Positions 8,035 through 17,700 of a DNA stretch of 64,000 nucleotides are shown here, in pieces. A program made the translations under genes and the position numbers. The notes beneath the pieces are model-generated. The model was given only the letters and a program-made list of their open reading frames with translations, ran no database searches and was not told the origin of the DNA. The stretch covers positions 62,001 through 126,000 of the forward strand of contig NZ_FOIU01000003.1 in NCBI RefSeq assembly GCF_900111495.1, given 5' to 3'. The stretch is from Chryseobacterium wanjuense (lineage in GTDB: Bacteria > Bacteroidota > Bacteroidia > Flavobacteriales > Weeksellaceae). How positions within the stretch are numbered: position 1 is the stretch's first letter; the number at the start of each line of letters is the position of its first letter.

Positions 8035-9267
8035 ATGAATAAAAAAAATAAAATATTAATCAACCTATTCTTCCTGTCTGCTTTTGCATCAGAATCTTCG
8101 GCTCAGAACTCCTCTCCGTATTCATATTTTGGAATAGGAATGTTTAATAATGTAGATGATGCCAGAAATATAGCCTTAGGGAATACCGGTATTGCATTGG
8201 ATGCACCGGATTATATCAATTCTAAAAATCCTGCGGCCATGACTGCCATTTCTACAAGGAATGTGATTTTAAATGTGAGCGGGATGCTCAAATATAATAC
8301 AATTTCCAGTAATTTAGGATCAGACAGAAGATTGAGCTCCAATTTCACCAATTTCAGTGCTGCTTTAAGGATTTCAAAAAATGCTTTTGTGGGTATCAGT
8401 ATGCAGCCGGCAACTTCTTCCGACTATAAGATCTCATCTACCATTCCAATTGAAGGAACTGCCAGCGAATATCCCGTTACTTACGAAGGAAGTGGAGGCA
8501 TCTCAAACTGGGGAATAAGTTTAGGATATAAAATTAATGATAACTGGAGTGTCGGAGGTAAAGTAAAAAATAATTTCGGAACCATTGTCCGTAAAGAAAC
8601 CATTACAACAACTTCAGAGGTTGAAATCAGCAGAAATATAAGATATACAGGCTTTAGCTATAACCTGGGAACACAGTTTAAAAAAGATTTTACAGAAAAT
8701 TTTCAGCTGACTTTGGGGGGTGTCGTTAATTTCGGAAGTAAACTGGTTTCAAAAAGGGAAGTTTCATATACCGAAAATAAAGATTATACCAACAGTGTTA
8801 TCTCAAAACTTTCTTCGAATGATTCTTCGCTTCCTTTAGAACTCGGACTGGGAATAGGTCTTTTGAAAAATGAAAGATATCGTATGACTTTTGACTTTAC
8901 ACAGAGTAATTGGGATGATGTAAAAAATACTGAAACTTCAGAGCAGTATTACAGACAGAATACCTATGGTTTGGGGGTTGAAATTCTTCCTGGAAGAAAA
9001 CAGATCGAAAAAATTTCCGAAGCGTTTATTTATCGTTTCGGAATTAATTATGATACCGGATATTATAAAATCAATAAAGCTAAAATTGACAAATTAGAAG
9101 CCACCTTTGGGCTGGGTATCCCTCTAAAAAAAGTGATGCTGAATGTAAACTATGGATATGGGATTCACGGAGTCCAAAAAAATGTTTCAATCAGAGAAAA
9201 TTATCATATGCTGAATATTAGTGTGAACATTCTCGATATCTGGTTTAAGAAACGTTATCTTGATTAA
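8035..9267 (+). CDS. Outer-membrane beta-barrel protein (FadL/OmpP1-like porin fold)
   Basis: 410 residues with a signal peptide ending SSAQNSSP. The mature start SPYSYFGIGMFNNVDDARNI followed by ALGNTGIALDAPDYINSKNPA is typical of Bacteroidetes putative outer-membrane transporters with a FadL-like N-terminal hatch. The rest alternates short beta strands and ends in an aromatic-rich strand (HMLNISVNILDIWFKKRYLD). Substrate unknown. It directly follows the DUF4270 lipoprotein (9-base gap). Confidence 0.8.
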   Translation: MNKKNKILINLFFLSAFASESSAQNSSPYSYFGIGMFNNVDDARNIALGNTGIALDAPDYINSKNPAAMTAISTRNVILNVSGMLKYNTISSNLGSDRRLSSNFTNFSAALRISKNAFVGISMQPATSSDYKISSTIPIEGTASEYPVTYEGSGGISNWGISLGYKINDNWSVGGKVKNNFGTIVRKETITTTSEVEISRNIRYTGFSYNLGTQFKKDFTENFQLTLGGVVNFGSKLVSKREVSYTENKDYTNSVISKLSSNDSSLPLELGLGIGLLKNERYRMTFDFTQSNWDDVKNTETSEQYYRQNTYGLGVEILPGRKQIEKISEAFIYRFGINYDTGYYKINKAKIDKLEATFGLGIPLKKVMLNVNYGYGIHGVQKNVSIRENYHMLNISVNILDIWFKKRYLD

Positions 9268-9451
9268 ATAAGTATTTTTTAAACAAGCATATTTAAATGA
9301 TATACAGAATTAGATCAAACCATAGCCATTATTGCCAATCAATAGACAAACTGACTATTCTGTATCAAAAGACAGTCATTTCACCCTCTAGTTTTCCAGT
9401 TTCATCGCATTATTACATCATCGGATTTAATATTTTCCTTTCTTTGTAACA

Positions 9452-10471
9452 ATGATTAAGAATGAGAGAAAAATATATCTTTATAGTGCCTTATTGATTA
9501 CTCTGGTGGTCAATTCAGCAAAACTGATGGCTCTTAATGGTGATGGAATCATTGCCCGTTACTGGCAGTTCAATATCTGGGAATATGGTTTTCAGTTTCT
9601 CTACAATATGATTTTCTGCCTGGTCCTGCTGCATGTTAATCTCTCACGAGGTAAGCTTTTTAATGTATTCAGAGAAAACAGACAGTGGTTTAAACTATAC
9701 GCATTCAACACCTTGCTGGTTGTAGCAGCCATTATACTGGGAAGCGTTATTCATTCTTTATTATTTGGAGTCGTTCAACTTCCAGGAGGCAGGATAAGAG
9801 GATATTTTGCACGCTTTTTACTCAGCAGCATAATGATTGCCGTAGTTATCCGTCTTATTCTTCTGATGCGTGAAAGCAGAAATAAAGACCTGATCAACGA
9901 ACAGCTGCATACCTCCTACCTTCAGGCCCAGCTGCAATTACTTCAGGAACAGTTAAATCCACATTTCCTTTTCAATACGCTGAGTAGCCTTTCTGCCATC
10001 GTAAGGGAAGATCCACGTCTTGCGCAGACGTATATTTTACACCTTTCCAAAGTTTTCAGATATACATTGGTGCACTCAGGCAACGAGATGGTATCCCTGG
10101 AAAAAGAACTTCAGCATCTGGAATCCTATATTCAGTTGGTGAAAATGCGGCTCGAAAATACCTTTCAGATTCAGATTAATATCAACGCAAGTATTTTAGG
10201 CAAACAGATTCTTCATTTATCACTGCAACCTTTGGTAGAAAATGCCGTTAAACATAATAGAGCTACAATTTTATATCCGCTAATGGTAGATATTTATGAA
10301 GAGAATGAATGGCTCATTATCCGAAACAATCTTCAGCTTACCATCAGTGAAACAGAAGGAACCGGACTTGGACTCGCCAACCTGAATGAAAGATACAAAT
10401 TACAAACTCATCATGAGATAGAAATACATCAGACCAAAGAATATTTTATGGTAAAACTTCCGTTGCTATGA
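9452..10471 (+). CDS. LytS-type membrane sensor histidine kinase (second copy)
   Basis: 339 residues. Four hydrophobic helices lie within residues about 10-145 (LYSALLITLVVNSAKLMAL; FLYNMIFCLVLLHVNL; TLLVVAAIILGSVIHSLLFG; FLLSSIMIAVVIRLILLM). The phosphorylation segment LQEQLNPHFLFNTLSSLSAI follows, then a HATPase part with LVENAVKHNRATI and a glycine box GTGLGLANLNERYK. Its stop overlaps the ATG of the following response regulator (ATGA at 10468-10471), so the pair is translationally coupled. It belongs to the same family as the kinase at 4.1-5.1 kb but differs clearly in sequence. Confidence 0.92.
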   Translation: MIKNERKIYLYSALLITLVVNSAKLMALNGDGIIARYWQFNIWEYGFQFLYNMIFCLVLLHVNLSRGKLFNVFRENRQWFKLYAFNTLLVVAAIILGSVIHSLLFGVVQLPGGRIRGYFARFLLSSIMIAVVIRLILLMRESRNKDLINEQLHTSYLQAQLQLLQEQLNPHFLFNTLSSLSAIVREDPRLAQTYILHLSKVFRYTLVHSGNEMVSLEKELQHLESYIQLVKMRLENTFQIQININASILGKQILHLSLQPLVENAVKHNRATILYPLMVDIYEENEWLIIRNNLQLTISETEGTGLGLANLNERYKLQTHHEIEIHQTKEYFMVKLPLL

Positions 10472-11246
10472 CACAAAATTTACATATTATAATCATTGAG
10501 GACGAAGCGGCCACAGCAAGAAACCTGGAATATATCCTGCAAGAAATTAATCCGGATATTAAGATCATTATAACATTACAAAGTATAACAGAATCAGTAC
10601 ACTGGCTAACGAATAATAATAGTGATTATGATCTGATATTTTCAGATATACGGCTTTCGGATGGATTATCATTTGAAATATTCAGACAAATCAATATTAA
10701 AAAACCTGTCATTTTTGTTACAGCATATAATGATTATGCCATTGAGGCCTTTCGGAACAATGGCATTGATTATGTTTTAAAACCTTTTGACAAGGAAGAA
10801 ATACAGCGGACGCTGCTTAAATACAACACCCTTATTGCTGCTGATTTTAAGAGGGAACAGACCAAAACAGCAGCTCTGCTGCAACAGCTCCAGTCTGCAA
10901 CGAAGCAGTATAAAAAATCATTCCTGATCCATTATTGTGGTAAGCTTATCCCGATAGAGGCAGCTAAAATCAATTGGTTTTATACTGCTAACGAGATTGT
11001 ATATGTACATACGGCAGATGGCAGGCAATACGTAACGGAATTTACACTGGAACAACTGGAGCGTGAGCTGAATCCCGCCCTGTTTTTCAGGGCTAACCGC
11101 CAGTTTATGATCAACAAAAATGCATAGATACCGTTGAATATTTTTTTAATGGAAGGCTGCTTGTCAAAATACATCCATTACCTCAGGAACAAGTGCTTGT
11201 CAGTAAAGCAAAAGCAATGCAGTTTAGAAAGTGGCTGGATCAATAA
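10468..11246 (+). pseudogene. LytTR-family response regulator with C-terminal frameshift
   Basis: Receiver domain at 1-120 (acidic pair EDE at 11-13, phosphoacceptor Asp about 60 in IFSDIRLS, Lys in VLKPFDKEE), then LytTR from about 140. In frame it ends FRANRQFMINKNA at TAG 11125-11127, about 40 residues short. Adding one base between 11124 and 11125 restores IDTVEYFFNGRLLVKIHPLP, then QEQVLVSKAKAMQFRKWLDQ, ending at TAA 11244. A one-base deletion has therefore removed the last strands of the DNA-binding domain. It may be a real mutation or a sequencing error. The upstream kinase is intact. Confidence 0.85.
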
Positions 11247-11310
11247 TAACTTCACCCCGGAATTTAGCAGGTTCACCCTTTTTTATCTTAACGGAGACCA
11301 TAGGTATTGC

Positions 11311-11318
11311 TACATTTG
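11311..11318 (+). promoter_or_regulatory. -7 promoter element TACATTTG
   Basis: An exact TANNTTTG match 28 bases upstream of the ATG at 11346. It implies a short leader and that the 11346-12808 pair has its own promoter, separate from the two-component pair. Confidence 0.45.
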
Positions 11319-11345
11319 TTTCATTAAAAATTAAATTTTTCCAAG

Positions 11346-11732
11346 ATGCTTTTAAAACAAAAAAAAAAATTGCTTCTTCTTGTAACAGCTTTTCTATGTA
11401 CGGCATTTACAAGCTTATCGGCACAAACAAAAAAATTAAAGGACAGCACTCCGGAACAGCGTGCAAAGATGCAGACCGAGTGGATGAAAACTAAGTTAGC
11501 CTTAAATACTACGCAAGTCCAGCAGGTCTATGCTCTTAACCTTCAATATGCTCAGAAGAATGACCCTGTTATTCAAAGTAATGAAGGCAAACGGGCTAAA
11601 TTCAAAAAACTGAAAGCCTTCCAGAAAGAAAAATCTGATGCACTCAGCCACATTCTGGATGCAGGACAATATAAAAAATATCAGGAGCTTAAAGATCAGA
11701 TGGTTCAAAATTTTAAAGAGAAAAGAAAATGA
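11346..11732 (+). CDS. Small secreted helical protein (Spy/LTXXQ-like, unassigned)
   Basis: 128 residues: a signal peptide ending LSAQ, then a charged, almost wholly helical mature protein (MKTKLALNTTQVQQVYALNL, QYAQKNDPVIQ, KEKSDALSHILDAGQYKKYQ). The phrase LALNTTQVQQV resembles the LTxxQ helix of periplasmic Spy/CpxP-like proteins that Flavobacteriia carry in small forms. I infer a periplasmic chaperone-like or stress protein. Its last codon overlaps the start of the hydrolase gene (ATGA at 11729-11732), so the two are coupled. Confidence 0.7.
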   Translation: MLLKQKKKLLLLVTAFLCTAFTSLSAQTKKLKDSTPEQRAKMQTEWMKTKLALNTTQVQQVYALNLQYAQKNDPVIQSNEGKRAKFKKLKAFQKEKSDALSHILDAGQYKKYQELKDQMVQNFKEKRK

Positions 11733-12808
11733 AAAAACTAGTATATCCATGGGTAATGATCATGTTCATTACCACTTCAGCCTGCTCACAGAGCAGTAGT
11801 AACGATAATGATGAAATGGCTTTACAGGCAACACCCGGTAACAGTTTTCAGGGACCCATACAAAAACCTACGTCAGGATATGGTGCAGATGGTAATTATG
11901 AGGTAGAAGAAATTACTTTTAACAATCCCCAATATGCAGGAACGCAGGTTTCAATTTTCTATCCGAAAGGGATCACTTCTCCCAGGCCTACCATATTCTT
12001 CTCACACCCATTTGGTGGGGAGGAGAAGGATTACAATATAGAGCTGTATAACTTTATTGCAAAGAAAGGCTATGCAGTGGTATTTGTACCCTACCGTACT
12101 ATTGACATCAGTGTTGATCACCGCTACCAAACCTTATGGGAAGGATTCATAAAGGCTGCTGCAGATTATCCCAATATAATTGATACTCAAAAAGTAGGAT
12201 TTATGGGACATTCTTTTGGTGGTGGAGCAAGCATCGATCTCGCCTACAAAGCATTTACAGAAAAAGGATGGGGACAGAATGGCCGTTTTCTTTTCACCAT
12301 GGCACCGTGGTATTCTTTTAACTGGAACAGTCCGTTAACCACCCAACAGCAATTGCAGAGTTTTCCGGCCAATACCAAAATGATAACACAGGTCTATGAC
12401 GAAGATGATGTAAATGATCACCGAATGGCAATTGATATCTTCAAAAACATCAATATTACCAACGCTGAAAAAGATTTTATCTATTTTAAATCATCCACCG
12501 TTAACGGATACAATTATGTAACGGATCATGCTATGCCTAGCTCCCGAAAAGCCTTTGATGCATTAGATTATTATGGAGTCTACCGTCTTTTGGATGCCAT
12601 GATGGATTATAGTTTCAATGGAAATGCCAATGCCAAAAATGTAGCTTTAGGTAATGGTTCCACTGCACAAGCTACCATGCCTTCTTACAACGGACAATCA
12701 ATGGCTCCACTGGAAGTCACAGATAATCCCACACCGAAATATCTGCAAGGCAAATATCAGTTTCAATGCGGAGACAGCACCAATCCGCGAATTTCCTATT
12801 GTAACTAA
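11729..12808 (+). CDS. Secreted alpha/beta-hydrolase lipoprotein (dienelactone hydrolase/chlorophyllase-like)
   Basis: 359 residues. Lipoprotein signal with lipobox TSAC (Cys 19), followed by SQSSSNDNDE. The hydrolase core runs from about 70: oxyanion-side motif IFFSHPFGGEEKDY, nucleophile elbow GHSFGGG (Ser about 162), a candidate acid in YDEDD and a candidate catalytic His in YVTDHAMPS. This arrangement is seen in cutinase-, PETase- and platelet-activating-factor-hydrolase-like esterases. Substrate is unknown. It is coupled to the small helical protein upstream; the region to 13030 holds only a weak AGGCT/AGCCT inverted repeat just after its stop. Confidence 0.82.
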   Translation: MKKLVYPWVMIMFITTSACSQSSSNDNDEMALQATPGNSFQGPIQKPTSGYGADGNYEVEEITFNNPQYAGTQVSIFYPKGITSPRPTIFFSHPFGGEEKDYNIELYNFIAKKGYAVVFVPYRTIDISVDHRYQTLWEGFIKAAADYPNIIDTQKVGFMGHSFGGGASIDLAYKAFTEKGWGQNGRFLFTMAPWYSFNWNSPLTTQQQLQSFPANTKMITQVYDEDDVNDHRMAIDIFKNINITNAEKDFIYFKSSTVNGYNYVTDHAMPSSRKAFDALDYYGVYRLLDAMMDYSFNGNANAKNVALGNGSTAQATMPSYNGQSMAPLEVTDNPTPKYLQGKYQFQCGDSTNPRISYCN

Positions 12809-13030
12809 TTAAAAAAAGGCTATGATATAATTAAGCCTACACTTCTTAGCTTTATAAAAAGCGACGGCGGTTAACCAAAGGATTTGCTCTGCCAATCTAT
12901 ATAATTCGATTGATATTGAGCATATATTCTCGTAGGCTAAAATATATCATTGCCTTAAAATTAGTTATACTCATTTTCTTGATGAAAATCTTTTGTGAAA
13001 GTTTTCACAGAATCTATTAATTAAAGGAAA

Positions 13031-13501
13031 TCAATTATTCAATTCTTTCTTTATCCCATTTGCCCATCGTTCAATTTCAGATTGATCTGAAGCAGAAAGC
13101 TTTGCGTTCCGATGAACAACCGTATAAGAAGTAAGCGGCATTTCACCCATTTTTACGGTTTCTACAATCTCATCAAGTTTTTCAAGCTTTTTTTCGCGGC
13201 TATAAGTATTAAATTCATCAAAGTTCAAATGTCTTTTGCCAGAATTTACGTGATCAGCCAACCACCATTTCACTGGCTGTACTTTACTGTACCATGGGTA
13301 GGAGGTATTATTGGAGTGGCAGTCATAGCAACTTGTTTTCAAAATTTCTTGAACTTTTGCCGGTATTTTATAATAATTTCCGATAGCATTCTCAGAGCGA
13401 CTTTGGCTGATATTTTCTTTAACATTAATAAACTGAATACCAATAAACAGTAACAACAGTATAATTAAAATATTTTTTACGGTGAAAAATGACTTATCCA
13501 T
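13031..13501 (-). CDS. Membrane-anchored heme-binding domain protein (Haem_bd family)
   Basis: 156 residues. One N-terminal membrane helix (ILIILLLLFIGIQFI), then a periplasmic domain with the c-type heme motif CYDCH in TSCYDCHSNNTSYPWYSKVQ and a second conserved block PVKWWLADHVNSGKRHLNFD. This matches the Haem_bd domain, thought to be a single-heme c-type protein. It is the last gene of the efflux operon, 41 bases after the adaptor gene. Whether it has a role in metal export is not established. Confidence 0.85.
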   Translation of the reverse strand: MDKSFFTVKNILIILLLLFIGIQFINVKENISQSRSENAIGNYYKIPAKVQEILKTSCYDCHSNNTSYPWYSKVQPVKWWLADHVNSGKRHLNFDEFNTYSREKKLEKLDEIVETVKMGEMPLTSYTVVHRNAKLSASDQSEIERWANGIKKELNN

Positions 13502-13542
13502 TATTTTAGGTTTTTAAATTTATATTTATATTTTTTGCGGAA

Positions 13543-14697
13543 TTACTCCTCTTCGCTTGCCGTATTTTTAAGCTTCATCAAAAGCGTGTACGCATTTTTG
13601 GCGACGATTTTTTTATTCTTGAAATCTTCAAAATTTTTGATCTGAACAAAACCGTTTTCAGCTTCTCCCAACGTTACAGGAGCCAGTTTATAGGTTTGTT
13701 TTTTTTGTTGAACAAAAACATAATTGTTCCCTTCAAAACTGACAATACTTTCCTCTGGAAGTGCATTGGAAAAGGATGTTTCAGTATCGATCTCAGCGTT
13801 CATATATATTCCGGGAATCAGGTTCTGGTCATACTGCTCAAAATGGCAATGCACATCTGCCGTTCCGTCTGCATTGATATCTTTGCTGATGAGAATAATT
13901 TTTCCATTATATTTTTTCTCCGGCTGCGTATTGGTATAGGCGGTAAATCTTTGTCCTATTTTCAGCATTTCAAGGTCTTTTTCATATACTTTAAGATTCA
14001 GATGAATGTCATTAGGATTGATGAGTTCAAATAAAACATCAGACGGATTTACAAACTTTCCTATATTCACATTCACTTTGCTCACAAAACCATTGATTGT
14101 ACTGTAGACCGGAACACTTTTTCTAATATTCTCAGCGGTTAAATTTCCCGGATTGATATTGACAAGCTGAAGCTGTTCTGCCAAAGTATTCATCATGATC
14201 CTTTGGCTGTTCATTTCAGACTGAGCCTGCTGCATTACTTTATCACTGCTTGCCTGGCTCTGGTTGAGCTTTTTCTGTCTGCCATAATCCAGTTCTGCAA
14301 AATGAAGTTTTGATTTTGCCATCAGATAATCCTGCTGAAGCTGTATAAATTGAGGATTTTCGATAACAGCAATCACCTGTCCCTTATTCACCCGCATTCC
14401 CGGAAGCAGATTGGTATTTTTCAGATAACCACCCAGAGGAACGCTTACGGAAACCAAATTCTGAGGCGGAACATCTATTTTCCCATTGATTTTAAGTACC
14501 GTAGAAATATTTTTCACAGAAAGTGACATTGTTTCTATAGGCGTGTTTTTAAGCTGGGCATCGGTAAGTATAACGATACTTTCATCTTTAGAAGTTGTTG
14601 GCTTTATAACAGCTTCTTCTTTTTTATGGCATTGAACCGAAAAAAAGAGGACAAGCATTAATAAAATCAAATATTTATTTTGAATTAATCTTGACAT
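13543..14697 (-). CDS. RND efflux periplasmic adaptor (membrane-fusion) lipoprotein
   Basis: 384 residues. Lipoprotein signal ending VQCHKK. The order is that of CusB/CzcB-type adaptors: a beta-barrel-side start, a lipoyl-like half (GGYLKNTNLLPGMRVNKGQV), a helical hairpin at about 125-180 (FIQLQQDYLMAKSKLHFAEL), the second lipoyl half (STINGFVSKVNVNIGKFVNP) and a beta barrel (IHLNLKVYEKDLEMLKIGQR). It links the inner-membrane pump to the outer-membrane channel. Its ATG lies 3 bases past the stop of the pump fusion gene, so they are co-transcribed. It lacks the extra N-terminal heavy-metal-binding domain of some relatives. Confidence 0.92.
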   Translation of the reverse strand: MSRLIQNKYLILLMLVLFFSVQCHKKEEAVIKPTTSKDESIVILTDAQLKNTPIETMSLSVKNISTVLKINGKIDVPPQNLVSVSVPLGGYLKNTNLLPGMRVNKGQVIAVIENPQFIQLQQDYLMAKSKLHFAELDYGRQKKLNQSQASSDKVMQQAQSEMNSQRIMMNTLAEQLQLVNINPGNLTAENIRKSVPVYSTINGFVSKVNVNIGKFVNPSDVLFELINPNDIHLNLKVYEKDLEMLKIGQRFTAYTNTQPEKKYNGKIILISKDINADGTADVHCHFEQYDQNLIPGIYMNAEIDTETSFSNALPEESIVSFEGNNYVFVQQKKQTYKLAPVTLGEAENGFVQIKNFEDFKNKKIVAKNAYTLLMKLKNTASEEE

Positions 14698-14700
14698 AAT

Positions 14701-17700
14701 TTATTGATTTAAAGTAATATATTCCAGTTCAATGATACTTTCATTAAGATTCCAAACGGCATCTGTATAATTATTTTTGATGCTGATTGCCTGATTGGCA
14801 AGCATTACAAATTCCAGATAATTGATATCTCCGTTGATGAACTGTTTTTGAGCAGTTTCAAGAATGGTATCGGCATTTTTCAGTTCATATTTCTCGTACT
14901 GAGAAACAATTTCCATGTTTTTCTGCTGAATCTCTGAGAGTTTTTTATACTGTTTTTTTAAGGTAAACTCGGCATTCTGAAAATCATTTTCGTTCACTGA
15001 TTCTACAATTTTTGAAGCTTCAATTCTTGCTTTATGGCTTCCCGAAAATAAAGGAACCGAAACGCCGACCTGAACAGAATGAAACTGAGGTGAAGCATTG
15101 TAAACCCTGTCATCTGCCCCCATTCCACGGAAGCTGTTGAGGTTGTAGGCGAGCTGTAAACCCGGCAGTAATTTGGATTTCTCCAAAGCCGTTTGCTGTG
15201 CTGCAATATTTTTTTGCTGTTCTAATATTTTCAACGAAGGATTATCGGAAACATCATTTTGTAGATTAGAAAGAGCGAAAATATGTTCTCCATCAGGAAT
15301 GAATTCCGTTTCTGAATTGAGAAGCCATTGCAATTGCAGCTGCAAAGTTCTAAGTTCCTGCCGCACCTGTTTAATCTGGATTTCGATAGCTGATTTTTGG
15401 TTGGCAGCAGTCGTTTTTTCCAAAATATTACTCTCACCGCTTTTTAATCTTAAAGTTGCCTTTTCCAGAAATTGAGAATAAAAGTCTAAAGATTCATTCA
15501 GGATTTTCTCCTTTTCCTGCCAATATAGAATATTGTAGAATGTAAGCGTCACGCCTTTTTTCAGCTGATATTCTTTTAATGAAATAGTAAGCTCACTTTT
15601 TTTCCATTCTTCGGTGTACAGATTTTTCTGTCTTTTGTAAACGGTGGGAAATGCAATGCTCTGTGAAACTCCGAATTTTATATCCCGGTAAGCACTATTG
15701 ATTTGTCCGTAGTCTGCAGAAATTCCTGTCTGAGGAATGTCTGAAGAAGTTTTAATAAGTGCTTTTGCATATTCTGATTTTAATTTTTCATTTTTCAGAC
15801 CTCTATTATTTTTCAAAGCTATAGCAACAGCTTCATTTAAAGTGACCTTGGTTTGAGATTTCATAACACTTCCTGTCAATACAAAAAAGATGATAAGAAT
15901 GGGTGTCACTGTATTTTTTCGTATTTTTTTCATTTTAAATCCCTTTTCAATAGTTACATACAGCAGCGGAAGCACAAAAAGCGTGAGTAATGTAGCAATC
16001 AAAAGTCCACCTATCACTACAGTTGCCAATGGCCTTTGAACTTCTGCTCCTGCTCCGTTGCTTAGAGCCATCGGAATAAAGCCTAGTGAAGCCACAAAAG
16101 CAGTCATCAACACAGGCCTTAACCTTGCTTCTCCGCCGTCTACAACAATTCTTACAATATTTTTAATTCCACCTTTATACAATCTGTTGAATTCTGAAAT
16201 CAGGACAATTCCGTTGAGAACAGCCACTCCAAAAAGAGCGATAAATCCTACACCTGCACTGATACTGAATGGCATTCCCCTGGCTGCCAGTAAGAATACG
16301 CCTCCAATGATAGAAAGTGGAATCGCAGTATAAATCAAAAGGCTTTCCTTGACCGAATTAAAAGCCAGAAACAACAGCACAAAAATTAAAACCAAAGCAA
16401 TTGGTACCGCAATCATCAGCCTGTTTTTTGCATTTTTAAGGTTTTCAAAAGAACCTCCGTATGTGATGTAGTATCCCGGAGGAAGTTTGAGCTGTCGGTC
16501 TACCTTAGCTTGAAGTTCTTCTACAATCCCCTGAACATCACGGTTTTTGATATTAAATCCCACCACGATTCTTCGTTGTCCGTTCTCCCGTTGGATTTGG
16601 TTCGGACCATCTTTAATCTCAACATTGGCAAGCTGCGAAAGCGGAATCTGATTACCTGATGGCGTAGGAACCAGTAAATTCCTGACATCATCCAGGTTTT
16701 TACGGTCATTACTATTTAATCTTACCACCATATCAAAACGTTTTTCGCCCTCAAAAACCAAGCCTGTACTTTGACCTGCAAAAGCGGTATTAATAACCCT
16801 GTTGATATCTCCGATAGACAAATGATACTGCGCTATAACCGGTCTGTTGTACTGGATAATAACCTGCGGAAGACCTGAAATGGGTTCGATATACAGATTT
16901 TGAGTTCCCTTTACTGTATTAACTATTTTTCCAAGCTGATTGGCATTTTTCACCAGTGTCTCCAGGTTTTCTCCGAATATTTTCAAAACAACATCCTGTC
17001 TTGCGCCTGTCATCAATTCATTAAAACGCATCTGAACGGGATATTGAAAACCAAATGTAACTCCCGGAACATCTTCTAAGGCTTTGCCCATTTTCCCGGA
17101 AAGCTCCGGAAAGGTTTTAGCAGAAATCCATTCGCTTTTATCTTTCAGAATTACCATCATATCAGAAGCATCCATCGGCATCGGGTCGGTGGGAACTTCT
17201 CCGCTTCCTATTTTGGTAACTACTTTCTGAACTTCCGGAAAACGGGTCTTCAGAATATGTGCCGCTTTTTGTGTACTTTCAGTTGTTGTTTTGAGATTGC
17301 TTCCGGGGAGAACTCTGGTATCAACAGCAAAATCTCCTTCTTCCAATGACGGGATAAATTCACCTCCCATTCTGCTTAAAACCACAACAGAAAAAGTAAA
17401 AAGAACAATCACGATACTGAAAATGATTTTGGGTATTCTTAAAACTTTCAGCAAAGCCTTACGATAAATTATTTCAGCTTTTGCCATTAACCGGTCTGAA
17501 AAATTCATTTTATGGCTTATTTTTTTGTTTAAAATAATAGAACTCATCATCGGAATATAGGTAAGCGAAAGCAGAAATGCCCCCAGTAAAGCAAAGGCAA
17601 CGGTTTGTGCCATCGGTTTGAACATCTTTCCTTCAATCCCCTGCAGTGTTAAAATAGGCAAATACACTATAAGGATAATAATCTGACCGAAAACTGCACT

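Noticed and set aside
16058..16333. Plus-strand frames inside the RND pump gene (also at 17801-18208)
   Set aside because: Opposite-strand shadows of a long, clearly coding minus-strand gene.
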